Shown: positions 1-12,610 of the stretch, in pieces
Layout: each line of letters begins with the position of its first letter
Numbering within the stretch: position 1 is the first letter of the stretch
NCBI GenBank assembly: GCA_026120035.1
Contig: JALRME010000001.1
Span: 2,307,909 to 2,371,908 of the forward strand
Source of the DNA: Coleophoma eucalyptorum
Lineage: Eukaryota > Ascomycota > Leotiomycetes > Helotiales > Dermateaceae
Length of the DNA: 64,000 nt
Direction: 5' to 3'
Notes under the pieces: model-generated
Seen by the model: the letters and a program-made list of their open reading frames with translations, nothing else
The model's database searches: none
What the model was told of the DNA's origin: nothing
Made by a program: the position numbers and the translations under genes

Positions 1-262
1 GGGCTCAGAAATAAATAATGTAATAGCTGAGATAGATGTGTAGGTAAGATAGATGTGTTTGCCAATTTCAAAGCTCCTCCTGGTGTAAGGAGAGAAGAGA
101 GATTATTTGTCTCACAGGAGCTCGGCGGAAATATGGTTCTGCACGGCGATGGACGATGAGCTGCCCTCTTGGGCTGGGATCGAGTGTAACGTTTTACGGC
201 GTAGTGTAGGCAGGTACTTGCTTCCCTCAAGACTTGTCGCCCTTATTCCTCCGATTTCTTCT

Positions 263-284
263 TTGGCTGGCTGGCTGGCTGGCT
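263..284. repeat. TGGC microsatellite
   Basis: About five uninterrupted copies of the tetranucleotide TGGC/GGCT. It has no gene context and looks like ordinary slippage DNA. Confidence 0.85.
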
Positions 285-892
285 GTGCTTTTTCCTCACC
301 TTAAACTCTGCTCGTGTCCTGGACTGGACCTTGTTTGGACCTGGACACACTTGGGACCTTGTCTGACCTACCCGCACCCACTGCACATCCACGTCGAAAT
401 CACCCTTTCAACCGCCCCCGATAGGTCCCTGTCAGCGAGGGATTCAGGGGTACAGCACGGAGACTGGAGCTCGACAGGGAAGGCCGCACAGGCACCGTGA
501 GTGTAAATTCTGTCGGAAGCTCGAAAGGCGGGGCGGAAAGAGCTGGACAGGCTCCACGATTCGTGGGATGTCAAATCACACTGTGAGGGATGTTGCTGTT
601 GGTGACGCAAATTCTGGTAACGTGCTGCACGTCAACCCAGTCTGTCACGTCGTGATGGGATTCCCAGAAATTAAAATTCGGGAGCGTTAGCTGCTTGGAT
701 ACAGAACTGCGTTGGAAGTTCGGAGGAAGAACCCAGTCTGATATATTATGGAGATTCTTGGGAATCGGCCGAATGCAGGTACGGCAGGCGCACCAGGGCT
801 GCCGTAATACAGGTAACTGGATGCAGTAAAGCCGACTGAAACAAACGAGCGCTTGAGGTTTGGTCAGTTGTTACTCATATCTAGAGGATTCG

Positions 893-978
893 CAGGCTCG
901 CAGACTAACAGACTAGCAGGCTAGCCGACTAGCAGATTAGTAGATTAGTAGATTAGCACTAGCAGGCTAGCAGACTAG
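893..978. repeat. 8-bp minisatellite, consensus CAGRYTAG
   Basis: About eleven head-to-tail units follow the consensus CAGRYTAG (for example CAGACTAG, CAGGCTAG, CAGATTAG, TAGATTAG). One unit is shortened to 6 bp (CACTAG at 957-962). Unit changes are mostly transitions. The array sits in noncoding DNA about 2 kb upstream of the first gene. Confidence 0.85.
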
Positions 979-2642
979 CCGTGCTAACTACGGGGCTAGA
1001 GATTGCAGCATTACCACTGTTCGGTATAGAGTATATTGCGATGGACCGTTGTCTTGGGAGGGTTTGGCTCCGCGGTTATGCTGCTCATAGCGCAGGTATG
1101 CCATGTGATTGGGGATGGCAGGACATGGAAAATCGAGAGCAAATGTGCATGCGGATACGCATATGGATGCAACGGTACTGGGCCAAGAAGAGCAGCCAGC
1201 ACGACGAGAACAATCAACAACTGACAACGTGGTCCGGGGCCGTTGACCGGCTTATTTGGAGCTGCTACCGGACGGAGATGAGAAAATCAGGACTCTTGGG
1301 ATCCAAGGTGAGTGTCACTACTGCATTGGAAACAACGAGCAAGCGAGGAGCAGGGTCGTCGAACAGGACTTTGATTACATCGCTGCATTGACGTACGCCG
1401 GGGAGAAATCCCTTGGCCTCGGGTTCCACGGGTATATAAGGTCGACTGTATCGTGCCCTCTCAGTAGTATGGTTATGGAGAGCATGGTATGCAATAGCAT
1501 GGCATGGCACAGTACAGTGCTGTCAATGTTGGATCGCTGCGTGGGCTTTCCTCCAGTAACCGGATTCGGGCTAATCTAGATCCAACGCCACGCCGCCCTC
1601 CAGCAAGACATGGCAATATTTGATAGTGTCAGTTCGTTCTCATCAGCGGCGTGGCAGCCACGGCCGTTGATTGCCGCCGTCTCGCTGTACGCTTCTCACA
1701 TAAGTTGCCCACATGCCCATCAACCACCAGAGGGTGGGATAGAGTACTGTAGCGAGCACAATTTTTTCCCACAGAGCCGGCCCGCGGGAGATCCTCGACT
1801 AAGGGACTTGACTTACTAAGTAAGCCCGTGATCGTGGGATTTGCCCATTGCAGCCGTCGCTTGGCTCGAGCTTGTGGGGACAGTGTTACAGCAGCTCCGT
1901 TCTAGAATTGTGAGCTGATTTGTACCTCAGACTTCGGATGGCAGCTGCTGCACCATGACTGGAGCGAGATGAAAAAATAATATGCATTAGGTAAAATGAA
2001 AGTGCTCGACCGAAAGCCCGATAGGGATATGTTCGCTGATCCACGAAGAACTTTCCACAGCTTTAATCCCCGGGGTCACTAGCGATGTCCTGTTTGTAAG
2101 TAATGTACCCCCTCAATGTTCTGCTAGATTGTTCGGTTCTGTCAGCCAAACCGGCCTCTCTACAGTCTTGACTCAGTTCTCTGTATCCCTCAACCATATT
2201 TGTCATTTCCTGATCCATCTGCGGCCCGTTAGTCCATCGGCAGGGGTCATCAAATGGAAGATCTCGACCAGGAGAGGAACGGAATCGTCGCGAGTCAAGC
2301 CAGTAAGCTGGGAATAAGCAAGGGATGGCCCGGAGAGGCGAGGGTGTGAAGTCAAAAGCCCAAAGCTCGTGATATGCTCCCCTAGCTACCGGCTGTGATG
2401 AAGGTCATGCTCCGAAAATCCAATTCGATTGTTCCTGAGCAACTGCAAGGCAAGCAGCTGCAAACAGCACCTTGTCACATCTAACTTTCAATCGCATTCC
2501 GGATAATGGTGGATGGGCAAACTAGTTCACCGCCTTCTGCCTTGCCTTAAAATCACTAGATTTAGGGCATACGACTACTCTTCCAGAGTATTCGATCGCT
2601 AAATTCTAGAATACGCTGCTACGTCATTATTGGGTGGGCTTG

Positions 2643-2673
2643 TGGCCACCATATGGCCACCATATGGCCACCA
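2643..2673. repeat. 11-bp direct repeat, three copies
   Basis: The unit TGGCCACCATA occurs twice in full and a third time shortened to nine bases, about 300 bp upstream of the Swa2-like gene. Whether it is regulatory cannot be told from sequence alone. Confidence 0.75.
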
Positions 2674-2971
2674 AAGCTGTAGGCGAAGACTCGATTTTGA
2701 AGACATGTGTATCTCTCGTCTGCTGGCGAATTTGAAGGCGGTGACCAAATAGTGCCGCTATGCAGTGCCTTATCCGCGCGCCAATTACGGCGGGCCAGAT
2801 TGCTATTAAGCGCAAGGTAATCAACATGATGCCAGCAAGACATCTCAAACCATGGACACACGATAGCGACGGCGTACTAGGGACTCGTTATACATTTGTT
2901 CAGGTTCATGAAATGCTTCCTATCTCCTCTTAGCGACTAAATGCCCAAATTACGGCCTTCATCTTGCTGCT

Positions 2972-5797
2972 ATGGACGATCTCAATGGCTTAGACTGGTC
3001 TGCCAGCACCTCTTCCACTGCCAATAAGGTACCTACAGGAACAGGCAACTACTATCCTACTTTACGACCTACTCCCCCACCAGTGAATTCGGGGCGCAAC
3101 ACTCCTCTCTCTTCGCAGCTCCCTACCACTTCAAAGGCCTTCGTTCCTCCTAAGACTTCCACCCCAGATAGCTTCTCGAACCTCGTTTCCTTTGGATCTT
3201 CTAAATCAACTACCCTTACGTTGCAGCAACAGCAAGAGAAGCTGCTGGCAGAAAGGCGGAAACAGGAGGCAGAGAAACAAAAGCAGTTTGATACGCAGTT
3301 TGGAAATGGCCAATTCTGGGATGGGCTTGGCAATAAGAGCCAAGTAGCTGCGGGGATTTCGCCCATAGCATCTCGTACAGCTACACCGTCCGGCGCATCT
3401 CCATTTGGACTTCCATCGCCTCCCCCAACGAATGGAGCAAGCATTACTGGTAGCGGTGATGATGTTGATTTATTTGCGGCATTTAATGCGGAAACAAAAG
3501 TTGACAATTCGAGCCATTACCCAGTCCCATCCAATCCTACTAGCAGGACTGGAACACCAGGATTTGCTCCTAGCAATATCAATCTGTCAAGTCCTACAGC
3601 TTGGAGCCAGCCTCCAGCTACATCTAATGACTCGAATTTTGGTAACGATGACGATCCATTTGGACTGGGTCAGATGAAGGCTCAGAATAATGCTCCTCCA
3701 CCAACGGCCTCTGCAGATGATGATGATTTCCTGGGTGATCTAGGGAAGCCGGTCGAAGAGGTCAGAAAGCCAGCAAAAGTAGCAACACCACCACCTGCGG
3801 AGTTAGATTCTGGGTCTGAACCCGAATCCGCAGATCCTTGGGACAAAGCAGTTAGCGAGCTAGTGGACATGGGGTTCTCTGCAGAGAACTCACGGCGAGC
3901 TTTGACCGAGAGCGGTGCTGGTTTAGATGTACAGGCCGCCGTGGGATGGCTTCTCAACGATGCACATAGGCAGGCGAAAGCTAAGTCACATACCAGGGAG
4001 ACGGCTGCAAATGACGGGAAACTTCCACCAGGGGAACGAAAAGAAAGACCTCGAGAAAGCGCAAGAAGTGAAGCTACTCCGGCTTGGATGCGCGACGAAG
4101 TAGGTGAGGGTTCACAGAACAGGCGTGAAGATAATCGATCACCTGCAAGTGGTGAAGTGGATTTGTCAAAAGCAGCTGCGGCGGTCGGAAGTAACATATT
4201 CAAGACAGCAAATTCGCTGTGGAAGACTTCACAAAAGAAGGTACAAAAGGCTGTCGCTGAATTCCAGTATGATTCTGATCCCGGCCAACCAAGATGGATG
4301 CGAGAGGCAGCAGAAAATGAGGCACAGGAACGCAGGAGAGCTGCACGCGGTCGTGACCAGAAAGTCCGTCCCGAGCCTGAAGTCACAGATGAAGCTCTGA
4401 TGCTTGAAGGAGGTTCCAGACCACAAAGGAAGCCAAAAGTAGCAGAGCCTCGGTTTTCGCCAAGTTCGAGCTCCTCCCGTGACCAATCTCCGGTATTCTC
4501 GAATGTGCTCCCTGAACGACCAGCCTCGGCACCACGATGGCAACAAGCTCGAGCAACTCCACCGCTGGATGCAAAATCACGATTGAGCAAGCAGGCAATA
4601 GAGGAGCAGACAGCTCAAGCATACGTTAGTCCGGCCCGGCGCAAGAAGGCCACTCCACAGCCTCCATCTCAAGCGGAGCCAGATCTCCTTTTCTCTTCTC
4701 AACCTTCCCAGCCATCACCTCAGATCAGATCCAGCTCATCACGGCCCGCACCAAAAGCAACCCCAGTACCATCAAAACCATCGACCCCTATTCCTACCCG
4801 CCCAAAAGCACCAGCACGAAACATCCCAACTTTGTCTCCTGTAGCATTGGCAAACTCCAATCAGCATCGACTTGCAGGCACTACACACTTCAAACGTGGC
4901 GACTATGCTGCAGCACACGCATCATATACCTCATCTCTCTCGGCACTTCCTCAGGCCCACCCCATCACTATTATCTTGTTGTGTAACCGTGCTCTCACAA
5001 GCCTGAAAACTGGAATACCTAAGGAAGCGGTTGCAGATGCAGATAAAGCAATACTGATCATTGGCATTGCAAGAGGTGAAGGAGAAATCATTGACTTGGG
5101 CAGCGGCGAGAGGAAAGAGATGAAGGAATTCTTCGGCAAGGCACTCATGCGTAAAGCGGAGGCGCTGGAGCAAATGGAACAGTGGAAGAACGCAGGAGTA
5201 GTGTGGCAAGAAGCAGTGGAAGCTGGGGTTGGTGGAGCGACGTCGATCCAAGGTCGACAACGATGCGAGAAAGCCCTCGCTCCAAAACCAGCAGCAACTC
5301 CACGAACCCAAACTCCAAGACCACAACCAACTCCTAAGCCAAAATCAGCTCTATCTGACCTAGGTCCTAGCAAAGACAGCGATGCGGTTGAGCGTTTACG
5401 TGCTGCGAATGCTGCAGCTGAGAAAGCTGACGATGAGAAATTTGCCTTGGCTGACAGTGTTGATGCAAGAATCAGTCAATGGCGAGACGGTAAACGTGAC
5501 AACCTTCGGGCATTGTTGGGAAGTTTAGACAAGGTTCTTTGGGAAGATAGTGGCTGGAAGAAGGTCGGGATGCATGAACTTGTTGTCAATTCAAAGGTCA
5601 AGATCGCTTATATGAAGGCCATTGGGAAGTGCCATCCCGACAAGGTATGTTCTACCCCTTCGCTCAGGACTGAGAAACTAACTAACATACTCTAGTTACC
5701 ACAAGATGCTTCGACGGAGGTTAGACTTATTGCTGCAACGGTTTTTTCAACGCTGAATGAGAGCTGGGATAAGTTCAAGGCAGAGAATGGGATGTGA
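2972..5797 (+). CDS. Swa2/auxilin-like UBA-TPR-J-domain co-chaperone
   Basis: Two exons (2972-5644, 5696-5797) encode 924 residues. The 51-nt intron has a GTATGT donor, an ACTAAC branch site and a CTAG acceptor. The long N-terminus is low-complexity, rich in Ser, Pro and Thr, and carries DPF-type motifs like those that bind clathrin or adaptors. A UBA domain lies at about 289-331 (DMGF motif) and a TPR region at about 628-705. A C-terminal J domain has HPD at 888-890, and the intron falls directly after the following Lys. This order is that of yeast Swa2p, which recruits Hsp70 to uncoat clathrin vesicles in the cytosol. The role is inferred from architecture. The start is the first ATG of the frame. 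Confidence 0.88.
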
Positions 5798-6046
5798 ATG
5801 ACTCGAAATAGATACCATAAATGATAACCATGTTCGACATATATTCCGAATACTATATTGCCAAATCCCCCTCCTTTGATTACTTTACTGTACAAAAGCT
5901 TCAAATATCACACGAACATCCCTCATCAGGGTTCAATTCAAGATGAGGATTATAAATTCCCAGAAAGAAACCCCGAAGTTAGGGTGGTATCGAATAGGCA
6001 CAATCAAGTCACCTGAATCTGCACCCGGCTTAGAAGTCATTTCATG

Positions 6047-6059
6047 GGGGGGGGGGGGT
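6047..6059. repeat. poly-G tract
   Basis: A homopolymer of about a dozen G lies between the Swa2-like gene and the MFS gene. Similar tracts occur near 20707-20720, 26220-26243 and 60174-60182 (as C). They are prone to length error in assemblies. Confidence 0.8.
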
Positions 6060-6227
6060 AGTAAAGCCGAACTTAGCGCTTGGCTTGCAGATCCGACAGC
6101 TATCATGAGTCACTGTCAGCAGCCTTTATAATACCCTCACTACTTCCTCTGGAAACTAAGGTCTCGGAGTATTCAAAATTTATATTCAAACTCGCACGCA
6201 TTATCGCATCATCATTTCAGGTCTGTG

Positions 6228-8342
6228 ATGACTACAACCCCAGCTTCTACCATCGTGGATGTCCCTCTCACTGCTTTACGACCAAGCGGCCAAGATGCAA
6301 TTTCCATCTCTCTTAGCAGAGACGATGGCCGCAGTTCTCAATTGGCAAGAGGCGATGAAGTGACTGCTGTCGAAGATGAGCCTGCATCCAAGAGACATAG
6401 TAACACCAAATTAGCCATTATCGTGGCTTCATTATGGGCAAGCTACCCCGCATCACTAGAATGGGGAAAATTGTAAACTGACTATATACGCATCAGTTCT
6501 CAGTATTCCTTGCAGCTCTAGATTCCGTACGTACTCTTCAATCTCCCTTGGTAAGCCAAACTGGTAGCTCACATCAGCTAGACAATTACAACAACAGCTC
6601 TCCCCACCATAACCCAGCACTTCAATTCCTCTGCTGGTTATACCTGGATTGGTTCAGCCTACCTGCTTGCCACAGCCGCTTCAACACCGTCATGGGGAAA
6701 GTTTAGCGATATTTGGGGCCGCAAGCCTATTCTGCTCACTGCTGTTGCTGTGTTCTTTATCGGCTCGCTGCTTTGTGGTGCTGCATCTAGTATCTTTATA
6801 CTCATTGCAGGCCGTGCTATACAGGGCATTGGCGGTGGCGGGATTTTGACACTTGTGAATATTTGTCAGAGTGACTTGTTTAGTCTGAAGTCAGTTTCCT
6901 AAATAGATATGAAGCATTTTCTCGACTGTGTATACTAATGAGGACAGAAACCGCGTACTCGTCTTTGCTTTTGAATCTCTGATCTGGGCTGGTGCTGCTG
7001 CTGCAGGCCCCATATTGGGCGGTGTCTTTTCCGAGTTGTGGTCGTGGAGGTGGTGCTTTTATATCAACCGTAAGTCCACTGTTGGGGCTTTCAATTCGGG
7101 ACTGATTTGCCATAGTACCAGCCGCAGGTTCTGCATTCATAGTCCTGTTGATCTTCTTGGATCTCAAATCGCCGAAGACACCTTTGCTCGCAGGTTTAAA
7201 AGCCGTGGACTGGCTTGGAAGTCTTGCGGTCATAGGCACAACTGTGTCAGTCCTGCTGGGACTCGAATTTGGAGGTTCGTCAAGTTATGGCTTATATTGC
7301 TAAGGTTCTATGTCCTCTTGATGATGGCTAACCTGCCAATAGGTGTCATATTTGCCTGGAATTCGGCGAAAGTTCTCTGCCTCATCATATTTGGTTGCTT
7401 GATGGGTGCATTGTTCTTATACAATGAAGCCAAAATCGCTAGATATCCTTTGATGCCATTGAGATTGTTCAGACACTGGAACAATGTGGCTGCTCTCTCT
7501 GTTGGATTTTTGCACAGCTTGGTATGCCCCAGTTTGGCTAGCTCAAGCTCACGCTAACATCATCGGAGACTTACATTTCAACCTCATACTATATTCCGAT
7601 GTACACTCAATCTGTGTTATCACTGACACCCCTTCAAGCTGGCATCAATCTGCTTCCTTTCGCCTTGGCGCTACCCCTAAGCGCTGCTCTTACAGGGCCT
7701 CTGTTACATTTTCATACCCCCAAGTTCCCAATCAATTATACGCATGCACTCCATTTCGGAATTCTGCTGCTCACCCTTGGCCAAAGTCTGCTCATAACTC
7801 TCTCTCCCTCAACTTCAAGGACTCACTTGTTTATATTTCAAGTTCTGACCGGAGTCGGGGCAGGCGTTAGCTACACCATGCCTCTCATCGCACTACAGAC
7901 GGGTGTAGAATCGTCCGAGAACGCCACTGCAACAGCTACCTTGGGATTCCTCCGCAATCTAGCAACAGCGATCTCAGTTGTGCTAGGCGGGGTGGTCTTT
8001 CAGAACGGCATGCAATCACAGTCCCAACACCTCACCCAAGTCCTCGGACCAGATGTCGCAGGCCTCTTAAGCGGCAAAACTGCCGCAGCTAATATCCTTG
8101 CTGTGCAGAGCCAGACGCTGGATGCGGCGCAAAGACTTGTTGTTAGGCAGGCGTATACCAAGGCGCTGAAAGGCTGTTGGATCCTGTATGCTGGCACGGC
8201 TGGTGCGGCTTTGTTGGCCAGCGCCTTTGTCAGAAGGAGGGTGCTTAGTGAGGTGCTTGTTGAGGTTGAAATTGGTCTGCACGGCGAGGAGAAGAGGAGG
8301 TTGGAAGCAAATGAGAGGGGCCGGTCTGTAGTTGAGGCGTAA
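6228..8342 (+). CDS. MFS multidrug transporter, DHA2 (14-TM) type
   Basis: Seven exons (6228-6437, 6497-6526, 6582-6889, 6948-7069, 7116-7274, 7343-7521, 7569-8342) total 1782 nt, or 593 residues, with every junction in phase. Intron 1 starts with GC (GCAAGC), the others with GT. Exon 2 is only 30 nt. After a hydrophilic head come the drug:H+ antiporter signatures LDSTITTTALPT, GKFSDIWGRKP (motif A), a GxxxGPxxGG-like stretch and the WSWRWCFYIN loop. Family members export toxins, drugs or metabolites across the plasma membrane; the substrate cannot be told. It converges with the S53 peptidase gene. The conserved protein threads through all seven exons without a stop, so it looks functional. 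Confidence 0.85.
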
Positions 8343-8848
8343 GTGTTGATGTGAAGGGTGAACATTGAGATGTTGGAAACGGGAAGTGTTAAAAGCAGGG
8401 CTCGAATGAAGAGAATGAAGAAGGAAGGGTTGTTAAGAGGGTGACTGGGTCAGCGTGCCCTCCTAGGATGTTTAGTATAAAAAGGTGAACGAAAAGGATT
8501 GAAAGTACGCTACACAACTAAGAATATTCAGCGACGGAGATGTTGTCTCCGTCTGCCTCGAATTGCAAGAGTTAATAGCGGCAAGCTTTCTTTAGCGAAG
8601 TTACGCTGCAAAGAATAAGGAACCAGAACAACGTATCAGCATGAATTCATCAAAAGCTTAGGCCACTCTCAAACAGTATCAAAAGTCCCAAAACTACTTT
8701 TCAGTCGTGTTTTAAATACAGCAGATAATGTCACTAACAATCCTATCTTAAGGAAAACAGTATCTTCCAAAACGTCGATCACTTCACGCGTAATGTCAAT
8801 CCAAGTATTAAGAGTAACCACCGCAAAGAAACCACCCAGACCAGAAAA
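8343..8848. other. intergenic space between convergent genes
   Basis: This 0.5 kb holds the 3' ends of the MFS gene (+) and the S53 peptidase gene (-). I see no further gene, RNA or repeat in it. Confidence 0.6.
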
Positions 8849-11067
8849 TTAAGGCAACGCCAGCCAGACTGCCACCATTTTGGTAAAGTCAGGCGTACCA
8901 AGACCCGTGACCGGATCCCAGCCTTTCACGGCGGTAAAGCCAGCAGTGCCACATCCTTGATTACCACCTTTGGTGATATCATTAAGCATGTCTGGGTTTG
9001 CATACAGGACAGGGTTGATAAATCCGACTGGACTCTTACCAGCATTCAATCGAGCAGCGTTGACAAGTGTCATGACACTTCCAAAGGTAGGCGAGCTAGC
9101 TGAGGTACCGTAGACATAGCTGAAATCTCCATCGGTAGCAATCACATAGTTAACACCGTTGGCAGCAACGTCAGGGAAGCCGCGAGAAGTCTGGGAGGTA
9201 TTGTAACGATCTGAGCCATAAGGAGGAAGGTGCTCCGCGAAATAGGTCGCTACCGCGTCAGATTGGTACGATGGAGTGCCAAAGACGTTAGAGAAACCAC
9301 CGCCAGAATAGATGACAGACTCCGCTGCTTCCTCGGGCTGCGTTACAGTTGCGTTGGGCTTTACTTGCGTGGCTCCCACTGAAGTAATATAAGGGCAACT
9401 GCTTGGAAAGGATGGATTAAACATTCCAGACGTGCCTAAAAAGATGTCAGCTCTCAGAGCCCAATAAGAATTGGATATATATATATACTACATACCGTTG
9501 TTGTATGCACCTGTGATAGGATCGATGCACTCGTCACTGTTGCCGGCGACACCATAGTCACCAGAGGAGTACAGAAAAGTTACACCTTGAAGACCCAATT
9601 TCATGTACTCATAGCACTGACGCATCTCGTAGGAAGCGGTGAGGTCAGCCTCATTGTAGGCGTAAGAGGTCGAAATCACATTGGAACTAGCGAAGCCTCC
9701 GCAGGCTTCGGATCCACTGTACTGTTTGAGATAGGTGAGCGTTCGGAGCAGGAAAGTCAAAGGCATGCCAAAAACTGGAATACGGAGAAAAGTCTGTATA
9801 CTTACGTAACCATAACCTGTTCCATATGGATCAGGATAAACTCCATCTTGAGTGTCATCATCGCCTCCCTTGTAGGTGCAATAACTGCTATCGAGTGCGT
9901 CAAGGAAGTTATTGAATGACGCTCCTTCGTAGATATCCCCGACTTGGTAGAGAGTGACATTCTGGGGATAGACAAGAGCCATAGAATATTCAAGGTCAAG
10001 ATCCTACAAGGTAGATCAGCATTGGACCTATCAGTGAGACAAGCCACACAAACCGATTCCCCGTTATAGTCAAAAGATTCTACAATAGTTTGAAGCACTC
10101 CTCCATCAATAGACTCGAACTCGGGTCTTGATCCAACCAACGCTGGGGAGTAATTTGCAAAAAACATATCCAGGTCACTTGGGAGGTAGGCTTGTGGCGT
10201 ATACTCCACGATGCCGTACGAATCTAGATGCCGTTAGCTTATTGCTTATACGCGTGTTCAGTATGCCTTACTATCGGCAGCGACTGGGTAATCGGTTGGG
10301 ATATTGTACAATGCTCTCAAGCAGTCTGGAACGATTGAAATATCACAGTTCGCTAAGTCGTCAATGAGATGAGAAACTGCACCACCAGCTTTGGGCAGAG
10401 ATCCATCCCCTGGACTACCGATTGCGGTTCCAACCTTGTACTTGGTCTTGAGGGTCTGGCGTGCGGACACTCTCGCCTCTCGCGCATCCAAACTTCTCTT
10501 CTGCTTCCTTTTGGAAATTCTGGCATCAAAATGGACCGTTGGTGTAATGAAGTCGATATGTTCACGTATATCCTCGGGAATGCTATAATCATCACAAGCG
10601 ACGTGTGAGGTTCCACTTCCGACATGGACGAATTGCCAGTATTTCGTTTGCAACAAGTTCTCCGCCTCTGTGACCGTCAAGTTAACATTAGCCCAATTCA
10701 TTCCTGGAGAAAGCTTGACGCGCTCTTTAGCGATTCCACTGTCGAAAAGCCAGTCAAGGACAGCGTTAACTGTCTCCTCGGACGGTGCAAAGGTCTCAGC
10801 AATCTGCTGTGGAGACCAATGTTTCCCAAAGTTGGGAGAGGAAGGATGAGAGACATCCATCAAGAACTCCTCAGCTCTGTGAAGATTGCTCTGGCTAAGC
10901 CCGAATCGCATTGGCAGAGTTGCATGGCTAGGAGACTGTGCCGCCTTCCTCCAGCCGATGGGGAGTCTCTCCCGGCGTTCGTGGACAACATGGCGCTTGG
11001 AACTGAGGGCTGGAGCAGCAATTGCTCCTGCAAAAAGTGCACAGGTTGCGATGAAAGAAAAATGCAT
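8849..11067 (-). CDS. secreted sedolisin-family (S53) peptidase
   Basis: Five exons on the minus strand (11067-10272, 10223-10054, 10003-9806, 9721-9496, 9435-8849) give 658 residues. The start at 11067 puts a signal peptide (about 1-19) at the N-terminus; the open frame extends upstream only through a GTG. A pro-kumamolisin activation domain follows. The catalytic Glu321 and Asp325 lie in GESDLDLEY, the oxyanion Asp443 in SSGDYGVAG and the nucleophile Ser575 in GTSASSPT. The intron between exons 2 and 3 falls inside the Glu-Asp motif. Fungal S53 enzymes are acid tripeptidyl- or endopeptidases that digest protein outside the cell. All key residues are present, so activity is expected. Confidence 0.9.
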
Positions 11068-11118
11068 GATGTTGGCCTCAATTTCAAGCACTTCTTCATC
11101 TCACTTGAGACCCAAGCT

Positions 11119-11126
11119 ATTATATA
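11119..11126 (-). promoter_or_regulatory. TATA box of the S53 peptidase gene
   Basis: TATATAAT on the minus strand lies 52-59 nt upstream of the peptidase ATG. The spacing fits a short 5' leader. Inferred from sequence only. Confidence 0.5.
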
Positions 11127-12583
11127 CTTGCCGATGCGGGAGCTTATCTCTTACCTTCCCTACTGGGACTATAGATCTATAGTCGTGATTCATAAGTCTT
11201 GCACCATGGCAAACTGCCTTTATACGACTATGCTATACTATTCTGCGCTTTGATGCGAGGCTGCGATGTATACTAGAAAGTCATACAGGGCCTGGATGCA
11301 GTTCTCATGCAGGTGTCGTCTGCGGGATAGCTTCAACGTGGTTAGCTTCCTAGACGAACATGGAGGGTGTGGAAATGTCATCGCTCCTGGTAGTTGCCTG
11401 CAAGGTTGGTGGCTTTCCTGATCCATTCAAATCAACAAAAGCGAGATGGATCTTAGATAAAAATCGAGGAACCTGCCCAAAGCAGTGTAGTCAGCCGCTG
11501 CAGCGCCAGGATGCAATGCATGTCTCTCCAATTCATTATCTGAACAGCTCATGGAACTTGATAAGGATAGCGCAATCGTCTGAAAAAGCTTGAGAGTGCC
11601 ACCCTTGGGTGTACTTCATGGTATTTCCATTCCGCGCGGTGCGTGGGAAGGAGGAAGGTGGGAGGTGGATGGTGGAAGCACGGTTATATAAGGCTGGAGT
11701 GGTTGACAAGAGCGCGATCCCAAGATGCGTTGCCTTCATCCAAGGAGAATGTGCGCCAGGTCTTTACACACACACTTGGTGCATTATGTCCTATGCAATA
11801 TCGCCAGCGACAGCGTAGATGAGCTATTTGGACACCATCATACTTGAGGGACATGCCAGTCTGGCCGTGCATTGAGTTGCAGAGATGCCGAAAGTGGGTG
11901 GTGGTAGGGCTAAGCTTGGCAGCCGGCACTCGTTCAGCGGTAACTGTTCAGCGGTAACTACTGTTGGGCTGGAATATAGATCCCGTGTTAAATAGCTAGT
12001 GTTTAGAACTCAGCCATGACGGCTACCTCCTTCCTGGAGGACTGTTTGTACTTAGCAAATTCAACCTACCCTCTGAAAAATTGTCTCCTTTACCACTGCT
12101 TAGCGGTAACTGCTCTAAGCTACAACATCTCTCGATATTGATAGAATGGTTCGGATTTGTTTTCTCCGCCCTAGTCTAGTACTTTATAGGCTAAGTGTCT
12201 GCTATACTCACACCATGTATATATATATTTCTCGCTTCTTCCATCCCACTCGAGCACCTACCCAATTACCCAAGAACTTTGATATATTCATTGATATTTT
12301 CATCCCGAAACATTGGCACTTTGATGCTGCAATAAAACCCAATAGGAACTTGAAGGGTTCTAGTTGAGGGTCTTGAACTTATCTGCCTTTCTTCCAAAAT
12401 GAATTCTAAAACGTGTTGACCATAAGCCTGTTCCTTACTACTAGTGCCATCAGATCAGTCGATATACTCTGGAGGTTGGACGACTCGAAATATATGTTGA
12501 GGCTGAGCTTGATTGACATGCGTAATTTCGCTTACATTAATCCTGCCCACCTGGCAACAAATTAACTGGCAGCAAATGTACAG
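11127..12583. other. intergenic region upstream of the peptidase
   Basis: No supported gene. A 14-bp direct repeat (GTTCAGCGGTAACT) occurs twice at about 11934-11960, and a related AGCGGTAACT lies near 12100. A TATATAAGG stands near 11685 on the plus strand with no gene recognised downstream. Confidence 0.5.
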
Positions 12584-12610
12584 TTGATACTGGGAAGCGG
12601 ACCGCCAACG

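Larger units (their letters stand above)
1..2971. other. gene-poor 5' flank with short tandem repeats
   Basis: I see no convincing gene here. The open frames are short, overlap on both strands and match no family I know. The stretch holds a TGGC microsatellite near 263-284, an 8-bp minisatellite at 893-978 and an 11-bp triplicate near 2643-2673. The last part, before the ATG at 2972, must hold the promoter of the Swa2-like gene, but I see no clear TATA element. Confidence 0.6.

Noticed and set aside
893..978. Short tandem array considered as a CRISPR array
   Set aside because: Units are 8 bp and contiguous without spacers, in eukaryotic DNA.
981..1391. Open frame of 136 codons in the 5' flank
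   Set aside because: Overlapping frames on both strands have similar length and none shows family features or splice context.
3682..4590. Long minus-strand open frame (302 codons) inside the Swa2-like gene
   Set aside because: It is antisense to a clearly coding exon with UBA and TPR domains and has no recognisable domain.
6047..6059. Poly-G tracts as regulatory or G-quadruplex elements
   Set aside because: They are simple homopolymers at scattered intergenic places and may be assembly-length artefacts.
10624..11253. Plus-strand frame of 209 codons over the peptidase gene
   Set aside because: It is antisense to the S53 prodomain and signal peptide, which are well supported.
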